A DNA stretch of 64,000 nucleotides. Source: Vibrio thalassae. GTDB taxonomy: Bacteria > Pseudomonadota > Gammaproteobacteria > Enterobacterales > Vibrionaceae. The notes under the pieces are model-generated. The model saw nothing but the letters and a program-made list of their open reading frames with translations, did not search any database and was not told the DNA's origin. The first letter of the stretch is position 1; every line of letters starts with the position of its first letter. Below are positions 36,513 through 46,341 of this stretch, one piece after another. Made by a program: the position numbers and the translations under genes. Location of the stretch: NCBI RefSeq assembly GCF_900089835.1, contig NZ_OANU01000025.1:1-64000 (forward strand). Direction: 5' to 3'.

Positions 36513-37502
36513 ATGTCACATCAAGTGCCTACCAACATCATAACGGGATTTCTGGGTGTGGGTAAAACCACAACAATCCTCAATCTACTTAAAGCGAAAC
36601 CCGAGAATGAAAACTGGGCGGTCTTGGTCAATGAATTTGGCGAAGTCGGTATTGATGGTGCCATGATGGCTGAGGGTGGGGCGTTAATTAAAGAAGTACC
36701 CGGCGGCTGCATGTGCTGTACTGCTGGCGTTCCGATGTCTGTTGGGATTAATGTTCTGTTGAGACAAAAGCCCGATCGCTTGATTATTGAACCCACAGGG
36801 TTAGGTCATCCAAAACAAGTGATGAAAACCTTAACATCGGAACAATACACTAACTACATTGATCTCAAAGCGACAATCGCTCTGGTTGATCCACGTAATT
36901 TGTCCGATGAACGACATTTATCAAATGCTAACTTTATTGATCAATTAAGTGTTGCTGAAGTGGTTGTTGGCAACAAAGTAGACCAATGTAGCGCTGAAGA
37001 TATTGATGTTTTTAATGACTGGCTCACTGATCAAAGCCCAGCGAAAATTTTCCATAAGTTGGTGAAAAATGGAAATCTACCAATAGAAGTATTGGATATT
37101 GAGCGGCGCATTCCCAATCAGACCACTTCACAGGCGCAATCACATGAATTTCATGACCACAGTGATTTAGAGCCGGTATTTGAACTATCTCCCGAGCTTC
37201 CATTTGTTCGACGTGAGAATAAAGGTCAAGGTCATTTCAGCTGTGGTTGGATTGTTGGCGCAGAGCATAGTTTCGATTTTGACCAATTATTCTCAATGTT
37301 GAGTGACCTCAACGCTGAACGGGTTAAGGCGGTCGTCAATACTGACAAAGGATGTTATGCCTTTAATGTCGCCAATCGGGTTGTTTCGGTAAACCAAATG
37401 TCTTTAGAAGGTTATGAATCAAGAGTTGAAGTAATAGACAGTGAGCTGCTTCCATGGGATCAGCTGGAGTCAGTGCTGCTTGAGTTGTGTGGCTTACGTT
37501 AA
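36513..37502 (+). CDS. CobW/YeiR-type G3E GTPase, metal chaperone-like
   Basis: This 329-residue cytoplasmic GTPase contains GFLGVGKTTT (Walker A), the CxCC metal-binding motif in GGCMCCT, a conserved EPTGLGHP, and NKVD. The C-terminal part (CobW_C, from about residue 230) begins GHFSCGWI. G3E proteins deliver zinc, cobalt or nickel to targets; YeiR-like ones bind zinc. I chose the ATG at 36513 because AGAGAG precedes it; an upstream ATG six codons earlier lacks a ribosome-binding site. An AraC gene begins four bases after its stop. Confidence 0.87.
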   Translation: MSHQVPTNIITGFLGVGKTTTILNLLKAKPENENWAVLVNEFGEVGIDGAMMAEGGALIKEVPGGCMCCTAGVPMSVGINVLLRQKPDRLIIEPTGLGHPKQVMKTLTSEQYTNYIDLKATIALVDPRNLSDERHLSNANFIDQLSVAEVVVGNKVDQCSAEDIDVFNDWLTDQSPAKIFHKLVKNGNLPIEVLDIERRIPNQTTSQAQSHEFHDHSDLEPVFELSPELPFVRRENKGQGHFSCGWIVGAEHSFDFDQLFSMLSDLNAERVKAVVNTDKGCYAFNVANRVVSVNQMSLEGYESRVEVIDSELLPWDQLESVLLELCGLR

Positions 37503-37505
37503 TAT

Positions 37506-38543
37506 ATGGATTCAAATGAACTCCTAGAAACGGCATCTACTCGACGGATTATCGACGTTCAGTGGCTGTGTGCGCTTGATGAGGCTGCCAAACGTTATGG
37601 TGTTGATATCGCGTCTTATAGAGGCGGTATCAAGGATTGGCATGAGCAGATGGAAAGAACTAAGGTCTCCCTTGATGCGCTAGAAGAAGCCATTACGTTA
37701 TTGGAGGCTCATCCGTCTGCGTTTGATATTGTTATCGATGCGGGGACCAACATTACGGCGAATCACCTTGGTATTTTGGGGGCGTTTTTGTACAGCTCTC
37801 CAAGCGTTGATGTTATGTTGAAGTTCTTTGAGCTGTTTTCGCTAGTGTTTTGTCCCGCAGTAAAGCTGGTGTTTATTCATCGACTAAATGAAAAATCCGA
37901 ACTGTGGATGCTCAGGCACGATAACGACAAAGGGATGCCAACCTTTTCGAACTTGGGTTTCAGCTATTACTGCATCGCACTGATTACTTTTATTCGGTCG
38001 ACTCAAAAAGAATCTTGCTCTGTTGAATTTTTCTTTGAACGCGATCCTTTAGACGAAGATGTGATTGAATCATTAGAGCAACGATTTAATTGCCATATTT
38101 TTTACGGGCATAAAATTCGGCGTATCACGCTTCCAAGTTGGTACGTCAACAAACCGTGTACCTACGCGAATCCAGAGCTCAATGCCACATTGGTAGCGCC
38201 GATGCATTATAGCGCTGAAAGTACTATGGATTCGAGCTTGGCGGAGCAAGTGTTTTCTGTGTTCAAGCAATATGACGTTACAGACATCACCATAGACACG
38301 GTATCTCAGCATTTTCATATGAGCAGTAGAACGTTGACGAGAAAACTCAGTGCACAATCGCTATCCTTTCGGACGTTGCTTGACCGATACAAATTAGAAA
38401 AGGCTATTTCCCTATCTGCTAATCCAAGCACTAACTTGACCCAAATCGCTCTAGAAATTGGTTTCAAAGACCTAAGTTCGTTTTCAAGAGCGTTTAAGCG
38501 TTGGACTGGAGAATCACCCAAATCACTGCTAATTAGTCGGTGA
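37506..38543 (+). CDS. AraC-family regulator with PF12625-type N-terminus
   Basis: This 345-residue regulator has a large alpha/beta N-terminal domain of the AraC-binding type (residues about 15-200) and a C-terminal double helix-turn-helix (about 245-340: TIDTVSQHFHMSSRTLTRKLS and LTQIALEIGFKDLSSFSRAFKRWTG). The start lies four bases after the GTPase stop, so the two are probably co-transcribed. The pairing may mean that the regulator responds to a metal-linked or amino-acid-type metabolite handled by the GTPase. This is inference. Confidence 0.85.
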   Translation: MDSNELLETASTRRIIDVQWLCALDEAAKRYGVDIASYRGGIKDWHEQMERTKVSLDALEEAITLLEAHPSAFDIVIDAGTNITANHLGILGAFLYSSPSVDVMLKFFELFSLVFCPAVKLVFIHRLNEKSELWMLRHDNDKGMPTFSNLGFSYYCIALITFIRSTQKESCSVEFFFERDPLDEDVIESLEQRFNCHIFYGHKIRRITLPSWYVNKPCTYANPELNATLVAPMHYSAESTMDSSLAEQVFSVFKQYDVTDITIDTVSQHFHMSSRTLTRKLSAQSLSFRTLLDRYKLEKAISLSANPSTNLTQIALEIGFKDLSSFSRAFKRWTGESPKSLLISR

Positions 38544-38701
38544 GCGCTATCTATGTTACCCAGCTCAACCATCCGTTACCTGATACCTAGTTGGTGTCTC
38601 TTTCTGGCTCTTACCAACAACTACTCTGTTTTTTTATCTCAATAACAATAATCGGCATGTATTGAAAAGGGATCTAAATAGGTGTGGTGATACGGGTTTG
38701 A

Positions 38702-38806
38702 TTTACGTTAGTGAATGTCGATTTCAGTCGTACCAATCTAGGTAACGTATATGTCGCTCAAGGTAACACCAAGCTGGCTATTACCGAGTATCTTAAAGTG
38801 CGATGA
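38702..38806 (+). pseudogene. TPR-motif coding remnant
   Basis: A short open frame between TGA (38699-38701) and TGA (38804-38806) has no start with a ribosome-binding site. It encodes NLGNVYVAQGNTKLAITEYL, which fits the tetratricopeptide consensus at Leu7, Gly8, Tyr11, Gly15, Ala20 and Tyr24. The match is too good for chance in 34 codons. It is probably the end of a degraded TPR protein gene. The rest of the 357-base gap to the MoxR gene shows no other gene. Confidence 0.5.
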
Positions 38807-38900
38807 GCATTATCAATATAACTAAAAGTTATGACCGCTAAAGATAGTATGAAGGATATGTGTTATCGCCTAAATTATGTGTAGCGGGAAGGGTAAACGA

Positions 38901-39890
38901 ATGAATCAAGCACAAACAGAGCTTAATCGCCTAATATCTGAAGTTGGTGAGTCAGTGATCGGACAACAGCATGTGGTCACGGCACTGGTGGTTGGGCTTA
39001 TTACTAATGGTCATATTCTTCTAGAAGGCTTGCCAGGTACGGCCAAAACGCGCTCTATCAAAGCGTTAGCGGGCTGTCTACACACAAGTTTTGGTCGTAT
39101 TCAGTTTACCCCCGATTTGTTGCCTTCCGACGTGACAGGCACCGAAATCTATCAAGATGTGGATGGGAAACCTCAGCTACATTTCCAATCCGGACCTATC
39201 TTCAACAGCATCGTATTGGCGGATGAGATCAATCGAGCTCCTGCTAAGGTTCAAGCCGCCTTGTTGGAAGCAATGGCAGAAGGCACGGTCACCGTAGGTG
39301 GTGAAAGCCACTCTCTCCCGGAGCTCTTTATGGTGTTAGCGACACAAAACCCTATTGAGCAAGAAGGGACTTATCCATTACCAGAAGCGCAAATGGATCG
39401 CTTTATCATGAAAGTGATGGTGGATTATCCAGAAGACGAAGCCGAGAAAGACATTATTCGCCTAGTTCGTGATGAAGAGCCGGGAGCGCGTTCGAGTACA
39501 ACAAAGCGCAATAGCTCTGAATCGTCCATCTCACCGGAGTCGGTGTTTGTTGCTCGTGAACAAATGGCCAAGATAGAAGTATCTGACATCGTTGAAAACT
39601 ACATTGTCGGATTAGTGATGGCGACGAGGCAGCCACACCGTTATCCAGATTCCTCGCTACAAGATTGGATTTTAGTGGGCGCTTCGCCTCGTGCGTCTAT
39701 CGCTCTGGATAAATGCAGTCGAGCCTATGCGTGGTTACAAGGCCGCTCTCACGTAGAGCCAGATGATGTGCGCGCCGTGGCTCATATGGTTTTGGGTCAT
39801 CGGGTAGCGCTGTCATACAACGCGCTCGCAGAGCAAATCACTCAGAAGGATGTCGTCGACCGTCTATTGGATGTTGTGGCTATTGGCTAA
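38901..39890 (+). CDS. MoxR-family AAA+ ATPase
   Basis: This 329-residue chaperone-type ATPase contains Walker A GLPGTAKTRS, Walker B LADEINRAP, and MAEGTVTVGG and ATQNPIEQEGTYPLPEAQMDRF, all in the usual AAA_3 order. The lid domain closes the protein. I chose the ATG at 38901 with GGAAGGG before it. MoxR proteins act with VWA-domain partners, and here the next four genes include two VWA proteins. The system probably supports assembly or stress tolerance of envelope proteins. Confidence 0.93.
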   Translation: MNQAQTELNRLISEVGESVIGQQHVVTALVVGLITNGHILLEGLPGTAKTRSIKALAGCLHTSFGRIQFTPDLLPSDVTGTEIYQDVDGKPQLHFQSGPIFNSIVLADEINRAPAKVQAALLEAMAEGTVTVGGESHSLPELFMVLATQNPIEQEGTYPLPEAQMDRFIMKVMVDYPEDEAEKDIIRLVRDEEPGARSSTTKRNSSESSISPESVFVAREQMAKIEVSDIVENYIVGLVMATRQPHRYPDSSLQDWILVGASPRASIALDKCSRAYAWLQGRSHVEPDDVRAVAHMVLGHRVALSYNALAEQITQKDVVDRLLDVVAIG

Positions 39891-39907
39891 CCGCAGAGGT
39901 AGATAAT

Positions 39908-40867
39908 ATGGCTCACAATACCGAGGCATCGCTCGATACTCGCATTTATACTCCATACGCCCGATTGCTGAAACTGCAATCGCAAGTTCAAGCTTTATCA
40001 CTATTGCCACACTTGATGGCGCAGTCGGCAATGTCTGGCAGACACAGTTCTCCGTTTCGCGGTCGTGGTCTTAACTTCGAAGAATTGCGACATTATCAGC
40101 TTGGTGATGACATTCGTAATCTCGATTGGAAGGTCACGATGCGTACTGGTAAACCGCATGTCAGAACCTATACCGAAGAGAAAGATCGTAACTTTATTCT
40201 GTGTATTGACCAGCGAAGCGGGATGTATTTTTCGTCAGTCGATACGATGAAATCGGTCGTTGCAGCTGAAGTTGGCGCACTGGCTGCTTGGCGAATCATA
40301 AAAGACAACGACCGTGTGGGTTTTATCATTAATCATAGTGACCACATCGAGTACATAAAACCACAGCGCTCGCAAAATCATCTGCTACATGGACTTAAGC
40401 GCTTGTGTCACGCAAATCAATCCCTTGGCTTACACAGTGAAGACAGTGACAGCGTAGGCTTTGCAGCGACCATATCTATGCTTGGTAATCTGGGGTTAAA
40501 AAACGCCACCTTAGTTTTCATATCGGATTGGTCAGACGCAACAGAGCATGATATTGACCGACTGAAATACCTACAACAGCACAATGATATCCTCAGCGTA
40601 ATTATCTCGGACCCACTAGAACGTCGGCTACCTGACGAGATTCTTGATGCGTCAACGTTAGTATTTGGCGATGGTAAGTATCAGCTAAGTGTGACAGAGA
40701 AACATAAACTCAATGCCGCCAATGCTGGTTTGGCTGCCCAATCTCAAAGCAAACTGGAAAGCTTACGCCAGCTTATGTCGATAAAAAAATTACCTGTGAT
40801 TGAACTGACGACCGATGGTGACCACATTGCCAGGTTTAAACGAGCTGTAGGAGGGTTTAGCTCATGA
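39908..40867 (+). CDS. DUF58-family protein of the MoxR operon
   Basis: This 319-residue cytoplasmic protein contains the DUF58 block: GRGLNFEELRHYQLGDDIRN followed by LDWKVTMRTGKPHVRTYTEEKDRN (about 50-95). The C-terminal half has a VWA-like fold (VFISDWSD). It follows the ATPase by 17 bases and overlaps the next gene. DUF58 is the constant partner of MoxR. Confidence 0.9.
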   Translation: MAHNTEASLDTRIYTPYARLLKLQSQVQALSLLPHLMAQSAMSGRHSSPFRGRGLNFEELRHYQLGDDIRNLDWKVTMRTGKPHVRTYTEEKDRNFILCIDQRSGMYFSSVDTMKSVVAAEVGALAAWRIIKDNDRVGFIINHSDHIEYIKPQRSQNHLLHGLKRLCHANQSLGLHSEDSDSVGFAATISMLGNLGLKNATLVFISDWSDATEHDIDRLKYLQQHNDILSVIISDPLERRLPDEILDASTLVFGDGKYQLSVTEKHKLNAANAGLAAQSQSKLESLRQLMSIKKLPVIELTTDGDHIARFKRAVGGFSS

Positions 40868-41421
40868 CTCAACCTGCACCTAGCTCTTACATTTTGCGTA
40901 ACATGCTCGAAGTTCCTAATCCTGATTCTGTTAGTTGGTTGCCACAAACCATTGGATGGCAACTTATCGGATTACTTATCGTTCTACTCATTGGCGTTAA
41001 ACTTTTTCGCGGCTATTGTCGCCATTCTATGCTTCGTTACCGAAGAGAAGCACTCGCTATTCTGCAAAGCAACAAAACATCACCACAACGCGACCAGATG
41101 TGTTACGACGTACTAAAAAGTGTCACGCAGTACCTTAAAATCTCTCAATCTCAGCAATATGGAACAGCATGGATAGAGCAATTGAACCGCTATGTCAGTC
41201 CTGATGCTCAATTTAATGTTGAGTTGGGTGGAAAATGGTTACGCACTTTACTGAGTTCAAAAGTGACACTAGACGCTTCGGAATCAGAACATATTTATCA
41301 ACAAGTACATAGGTGGATTGAACATCACCCCGTACCTAATTGGCTTAAACAGTATTGGCAGGCAAAACAAGTGATTGCTCGCAGTCTCAGTAGAATGGGT
41401 ATTCAAGGAGGTCAGCGATGA
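40864..41421 (+). CDS. DUF4381-family membrane protein
   Basis: This 185-residue protein has one membrane helix at about 35-55 (WQLIGLLIVLLIGVKLF). A basic cytoplasmic part follows, typical of DUF4381. It overlaps its neighbours at both ends (ATGA overlaps), so it belongs to the operon. The function is unknown beyond association with the MoxR/VWA system. Confidence 0.85.
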   Translation: MTQPAPSSYILRNMLEVPNPDSVSWLPQTIGWQLIGLLIVLLIGVKLFRGYCRHSMLRYRREALAILQSNKTSPQRDQMCYDVLKSVTQYLKISQSQQYGTAWIEQLNRYVSPDAQFNVELGGKWLRTLLSSKVTLDASESEHIYQQVHRWIEHHPVPNWLKQYWQAKQVIARSLSRMGIQGGQR

Positions 41422-42458
41422 GTTGGTCTACCTTAACATTGACGTATCCGCTGTGGCTTTTGCTTTTGCCGCTGCCAGTGGTTGTCTATCGATTTGTACC
41501 TGCATACAAGACCAAACAAAGTGCCATCAAAGTCCCTTTCTTTAATAAGTTGCTGGATATTTTGGGTGAGCAGCCAGAACTTGGTGCCAGCCAATTGCAG
41601 CCGTCTTGGTGGCAACGTGGAATACTGATCGTTTCATGGTGCTTATTGGTTATTGCAATGACCAAACCTACGGTATTGGGCGAGCCACAAACGAGAGAGA
41701 AGCTTGGTCGAGATGTGATGGTCGCGGTTGATTTATCGGGCTCTATGTCTGAGATGGACTTCTCTTCGTCAGATGGTCAAGCGGTCTCAAGGCTTGATGC
41801 TGTCAAAAGTGTCTTGCATGAGTTCGTTGCAACGCGAGAAGGTGATCGACTTGGTCTGATACTGTTTGGTGATGCGGCTTATCTTCAAACGCCTTTCACC
41901 GCGGATCACGATGTCTGGCTTGCGTTACTTGATCAGACTGAAGTGGCGATGGCAGGACAGAGCACACATCTAGGGGATGCGATAGGTCTCGCGATTAAGG
42001 TATTTGAACAATCTGAATCGTCAAAAGACAAAGAGAAAGTCGTCGTGGTACTGACCGATGGTAATGACACAGGCAGTTTTGTAGAGCCTAAAGATGCCGC
42101 TATTGTCGCGGCGGCAAAAGGAGTGCGTATTCACGTGATTGCGATGGGTGATCCCGCCACCATCGGTGAGCAGGCTCTGGATATGGCAACGATCGATAAT
42201 ATTGCTAGCCAATCAGGTGGTCAGGCATTTCAGGCCCTAGACCAAGAAGCACTTCAACAAGCGTACCAAACGATTGGTGAGTTAGAGCCGAAGTTGTACG
42301 AAAGTAATCAATACCGACCTAAACAAACTGTGCACCAGTATTTTTTGATGGTAGTCGTCATCTTGTATTTGATTGCCTTTTCAACCGCAACGCTACGCCG
42401 TCGGTATGGTCAACCTCGCGAACTTAACGAGACCAATCAAACAGGGAGAAACCTCTAA
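41418..42458 (+). CDS. VWA-domain membrane protein, BatA-like
   Basis: This 346-residue protein has a membrane helix at about 10-26 and another near 70-80, then a VWA domain (about 90-290) with the metal-ion site DLSGSM and TDGNDTGSF, and a last helix near 310-330. Its active face is expected in the periplasm or cytoplasm next to the membrane. It overlaps DUF4381 and the next VWA gene. Confidence 0.9.
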   Translation: MSWSTLTLTYPLWLLLLPLPVVVYRFVPAYKTKQSAIKVPFFNKLLDILGEQPELGASQLQPSWWQRGILIVSWCLLVIAMTKPTVLGEPQTREKLGRDVMVAVDLSGSMSEMDFSSSDGQAVSRLDAVKSVLHEFVATREGDRLGLILFGDAAYLQTPFTADHDVWLALLDQTEVAMAGQSTHLGDAIGLAIKVFEQSESSKDKEKVVVVLTDGNDTGSFVEPKDAAIVAAAKGVRIHVIAMGDPATIGEQALDMATIDNIASQSGGQAFQALDQEALQQAYQTIGELEPKLYESNQYRPKQTVHQYFLMVVVILYLIAFSTATLRRRYGQPRELNETNQTGRNL

Positions 42459-44146
42459 TGAACTCCCTAGTCGTCGAGCAAATTAGTTCTCAGTTCCATT
42501 TTATGCGTCCCTATTGGTTGCTTGCTTTTGTGCCATTAGCCTTGCTGTTGTTACTTCGTTTGCGCAGAGAATCATCTGCTGCTTGGAAAACCATCATTCC
42601 TGAGCATCTGCAAAAGGCGTTGGTAATTGGCGAGCAAGGGTGGAAAAGCCAGCTGCCACTTAAACTCCTTAGTGCGATTCTTGGATTAGCTATTATTGTT
42701 TGCGCAGGGCCGACTTGGCAACGTGAGGCCTCGCCATTTGGTGAGGACCAAGGCGAGTTAGTGATAGTACTCGATACCAGCCAATCGATGATGCAAAGTG
42801 ATCTACCGCCTTCTCGACTCGAGCGTGCCAAGTATAAAATCCGCGACTTACTGCAAGCTCGTCAAGGAGGAAAAACATCGCTTATTGTCTTTGCTGGCAG
42901 CGCTCACACCGCGATGCCAATGACAGAAGATAATCAGGTGTTCTTGCCGTTCTTAAACGCTATTTCACCAGAAGTGATTCCTGTTCAGGGTAAAAGTGCC
43001 CAAGCCGCTATCCCTCAAATACAGTCGCAGCTTAAAGGCAGCTCATCGGGTTCAGTGCTCATTATTTCAGATGGCGTAGCATCAGAGGCGATTGACCAGT
43101 ATAAGACGGCGTTTGAAGACTCAAACGTGCTTGTCATGGTGATGGCGGTAGGCAGTGAACGCAACCAATCAAGCGCAGCAACAGACTGGGACAGCCTAAA
43201 GCAGCTTGCCAATGACACAGGTGGAAGGTACTACGCGTTGAGTATCGACAACGCCGATGTTGAACAAATTGCTACTGATGTTGAAAGGCATATGCAAATC
43301 TCGGGAGAGTCAGCTATGCCTTGGCGTGATATGGGCTACTATCTGGTCTTTCCGATTATGCTGCTGGCCTTGCTTTGGTTCAGAAAGGGGTGGTTGGTGC
43401 AATGGATGTTCATCGCAACCTTGTTAAGTCCAAATATTTTGGTTTCAGAAGCACACGCAAAAACGGTGTCGTCGGTGGCAAAAACCGAGACAACGGCACA
43501 ACCTATGTCCCAAGTGGATCAACTCTGGATCTTTGCGAAACAAGCGTGGATGAATCTTTGGCTGACTCCCGATCAACAAGGTCAGTGGTATTTTGAGCGT
43601 GGAGAGTTTCTAAAAGCGGCAAAGCATTATCAAGAGCCCATGAATAAAGGCATTACCTATTACTACGGGCGCGATTTTAAGTCAGCACAAGCGCAGTTTT
43701 TGCAAGTTCAGAATAGCGAACTAGGTACTCTATATTTAGGCAATGCATTAGCAAGGCAACGAGAATACTTGGCAGCAAGAAACCTCTATCGCGCGCTTGC
43801 TAAGGACACGCAATCCGTGGATATTGCAGAAAAAGCGACCCATAACTACCAGGTGATGCAATCGCTGGTTGACGAAATAAACCAATTCAGTGAAAGCCAA
43901 AAAGGGACCACAGATGGGCCGGAAGAATCTACAGAGCTTGGTGATAATCCTCAAACGGCAGATGGCGCTGATGAAACGACGACATGGGAAATGATGCTAA
44001 AAGAGACGCTCAATGCACGGGAAATTCTAGGGAGTGAAGAACTGGCTGATAAATGGCTAAGCCGAGTGGAAGCCGATCCTAAACACTTCTTACGCAATAA
44101 ATTCCAGATTCAACTGCGTGACACTCAGAGAGGTCAAACTCAATGA
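42458..44146 (+). CDS. VWA plus TPR protein, BatB/BatC-like fusion
   Basis: This 562-residue protein has membrane helices at about 20-36 and 70-85, a VWA domain (about 105-285, site DTSQSM), another helix near 295-315, and TPR-like helices at about 375-450 (FERGEFLKAAKHYQEP, LGTLYLGNALARQREYLAARNLY). BatB and BatC are separate genes in many bacteria, but here VWA and TPR parts are one protein. The C-terminal part is acidic and low in complexity. The start codon shares one base with the upstream stop. Confidence 0.88.
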   Translation: MNSLVVEQISSQFHFMRPYWLLAFVPLALLLLLRLRRESSAAWKTIIPEHLQKALVIGEQGWKSQLPLKLLSAILGLAIIVCAGPTWQREASPFGEDQGELVIVLDTSQSMMQSDLPPSRLERAKYKIRDLLQARQGGKTSLIVFAGSAHTAMPMTEDNQVFLPFLNAISPEVIPVQGKSAQAAIPQIQSQLKGSSSGSVLIISDGVASEAIDQYKTAFEDSNVLVMVMAVGSERNQSSAATDWDSLKQLANDTGGRYYALSIDNADVEQIATDVERHMQISGESAMPWRDMGYYLVFPIMLLALLWFRKGWLVQWMFIATLLSPNILVSEAHAKTVSSVAKTETTAQPMSQVDQLWIFAKQAWMNLWLTPDQQGQWYFERGEFLKAAKHYQEPMNKGITYYYGRDFKSAQAQFLQVQNSELGTLYLGNALARQREYLAARNLYRALAKDTQSVDIAEKATHNYQVMQSLVDEINQFSESQKGTTDGPEESTELGDNPQTADGADETTTWEMMLKETLNAREILGSEELADKWLSRVEADPKHFLRNKFQIQLRDTQRGQTQ

Positions 44147-45402
44147 TTTTTCGATTTGGCAATGTAAAACAATTGAGCTTACTGCTTGTTAGCACTTTCT
44201 TAATGATGTTCTCTGTACAATCTAATGCGGCTATGTCCATAAACGAGCTTGAACGTATAGGAGGCGTAGAAATCAAATCTTGGCTCAGTAAAGGAGCAAC
44301 CGCGTCTGAACCTGCTGCCATTAGAGAACAGGTGATATTGTACATTGAGGTATCGACACCCCGTTGGTTTACAGGAGGTACTCGCATTTCGGCTTTTGGT
44401 ATGCCCGATCTTATTGTCAAACAGCGAAATCAGCTTGCGACCAATTATACTGAGAGAAAAAATGGCCAAACATGGTCACGTCAGCGTTGGGAGATTACGC
44501 TTTACCCTCAGCAAAGTGGTGAATATCGTTTACCTAAAGTTCCAGTTAGAGTTCAAGTGTCAGCACCTGATGGGACTAACGTGCAAGGTACACTCTATAC
44601 CAAACCGATGTCGCTTTTTACTCAACTTCCAGATGCTTCCTTTACTCCAAATAAGCCTTGGTTTGTTGCTAGTAAGGTCAAGATTTCGGAACAGTGGCAG
44701 CAGTCATCTGAGAAGTTGGAAGCAGGAGATAGCCTGACAAGAAAAGTCACTATTACGGCTGATGACACGTTATCGATACTGTTGCCTCCGTTAGACAGTG
44801 AACAATCCATCGGTGGCACGAAATCTTATCCCAAACCAAGTGCGTTGACAGATAGTCAGACTCGTGGAAACTATCAATCGACCCGAACCGATGAGACTGT
44901 TTATATACTGACAACAGGTGGTGAGGTCACGTTTCCTAAGCAGACGATTCGTTGGTGGGATAGCGAGTCACAGTCTGTCAAAGAAGTTACACTAGCGACT
45001 AAAAAAGTAACCGTTGCTCACACTTGGCGATCTTTATTGAATACCTATTGGTCGCAGATAGCTATACTAATCAGTACCTCTATTGTATTGATTAGCTTGA
45101 TGATATTTGTAAGTCGTTACTATAAGTATCATCCTAAACCGCCTTGGTGGCTGTTCCAACAAGCTGTAAGACGACAAGACTGGCCTAAGGTAAGAACATT
45201 ACTTTATCTAAAAGGTCGAAAGCGCACTGGCAATCTAGAGCTAAAGCGAATGCATGATGGTGATAAGTGGCGAGAGGCAAGTGAGCATGTTCAAAGGCAG
45301 ACGCCAACCAAAGAAAACAGCTATTGGCTTTGGCGTCATTTGAAAAGTAGCAAAGAACAACAGTGCGTAAGTGACTTAAAAGGCCTTGATAAATGGCGCT
45401 GA
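44143..45402 (+). CDS. BatD-like membrane protein
   Basis: This 419-residue protein has a signal peptide (SLLLVSTFLMMFSVQSNA), a large periplasmic beta-rich region, and a membrane helix at about 303-323 (IAILISTSIVLISLMIFV) with a basic cytoplasmic tail. The signature of the BatD family is recognisable by the region WEITLYPQQSGEYRLPKV and by its place at the end of the operon. It overlaps the previous gene by four bases. No terminator is seen directly after it. Confidence 0.85.
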   Translation: MIFRFGNVKQLSLLLVSTFLMMFSVQSNAAMSINELERIGGVEIKSWLSKGATASEPAAIREQVILYIEVSTPRWFTGGTRISAFGMPDLIVKQRNQLATNYTERKNGQTWSRQRWEITLYPQQSGEYRLPKVPVRVQVSAPDGTNVQGTLYTKPMSLFTQLPDASFTPNKPWFVASKVKISEQWQQSSEKLEAGDSLTRKVTITADDTLSILLPPLDSEQSIGGTKSYPKPSALTDSQTRGNYQSTRTDETVYILTTGGEVTFPKQTIRWWDSESQSVKEVTLATKKVTVAHTWRSLLNTYWSQIAILISTSIVLISLMIFVSRYYKYHPKPPWWLFQQAVRRQDWPKVRTLLYLKGRKRTGNLELKRMHDGDKWREASEHVQRQTPTKENSYWLWRHLKSSKEQQCVSDLKGLDKWR

Positions 45403-45428
45403 GCACCGTGCGTTAAGTTAAGGTAATA

Positions 45429-46334
45429 ATGAAAAATACTGAGCTAAACCTAATTCCTGTATTCGTTGCAATCTATGAAGAGCAAAGCCTTTCTAGTGCC
45501 GCTTCAAGGTTGGGAATTAGTCAGCCTGCCGTTAGTAAGGCTTTAAAGCGGTTAAGAGAAATCTACGATGATTCGTTATTTCATCGAAATGCGAGCGGTG
45601 TGGAGCCGACCACATTTGCCAATGATATCTATCCGGCGTTAGCCACTTCGTTGAAAAACTTCACATCAACGCTAGAAGCTTCACGAGATTTTAACCCGAA
45701 GACATCAACCAAGACCTTCTCAATAGCCTCAGTATCCGCTGCCAATTATGCGATATTGCCAGAGTTACTCGTTCGCATTGCTAAAATCGCACCGAAAGTT
45801 TCGCTGGAAGTTCATCCTCTATTTACAGAAGACCACGAATCGGATCTGCGGTTGCAACGATATGATTTAGTGATCGATAGAACTCGGGATGAGACGTCCA
45901 CACTCAAAGTGAAAGAAATTTTCCGTGAAAAACTCTATGTAGTGGTCGCAAAAGACCATCCTCGTATCACTGGCAATACCATCACCACAGAGCAATATCT
46001 TGCTGAACAGCATGTTGTGATGTCTCAATGGCAAACTCGTAAGAGCTTTTTCAACGAGAAAGATTTTCCGGAGTTTGGTAAGCGTAAAATTATGTATCGA
46101 GCGGCTGGTGAGGTTGATATGCTGCCAGCGATTAGCCAGACTGACGCAATCGGAATTATCACTCACTCCACTTTTCATAAATTTGCGAATGGGTTAGACG
46201 TCAAAGCACTAAGCATGCCATTCGGGGCGTCGGATTACGGTCTGAGCATGGTGTGGCATCCAAGTCGAAATTCGGATTCTGCTCACCAATGGTTGAGGCA
46301 ACAAATCGTAAAAGTTGCAGCTCAGGTAGCCTAG
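45429..46334 (+). CDS. LysR-family transcriptional regulator
   Basis: This 301-residue regulator has LSSAASRLGISQPAVSKALK as the helix-turn-helix (about 18-37), followed by a standard effector-binding domain. It resembles the subgroup of the LysR at 17711 (LNL start). Only 26 bases separate it from BatD, so it may be read from the operon transcript as well. Its target is unknown. It converges with the next gene, with seven bases between stops. Confidence 0.87.
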   Translation: MKNTELNLIPVFVAIYEEQSLSSAASRLGISQPAVSKALKRLREIYDDSLFHRNASGVEPTTFANDIYPALATSLKNFTSTLEASRDFNPKTSTKTFSIASVSAANYAILPELLVRIAKIAPKVSLEVHPLFTEDHESDLRLQRYDLVIDRTRDETSTLKVKEIFREKLYVVVAKDHPRITGNTITTEQYLAEQHVVMSQWQTRKSFFNEKDFPEFGKRKIMYRAAGEVDMLPAISQTDAIGIITHSTFHKFANGLDVKALSMPFGASDYGLSMVWHPSRNSDSAHQWLRQQIVKVAAQVA

Positions 46335-46341
46335 AATTCAG

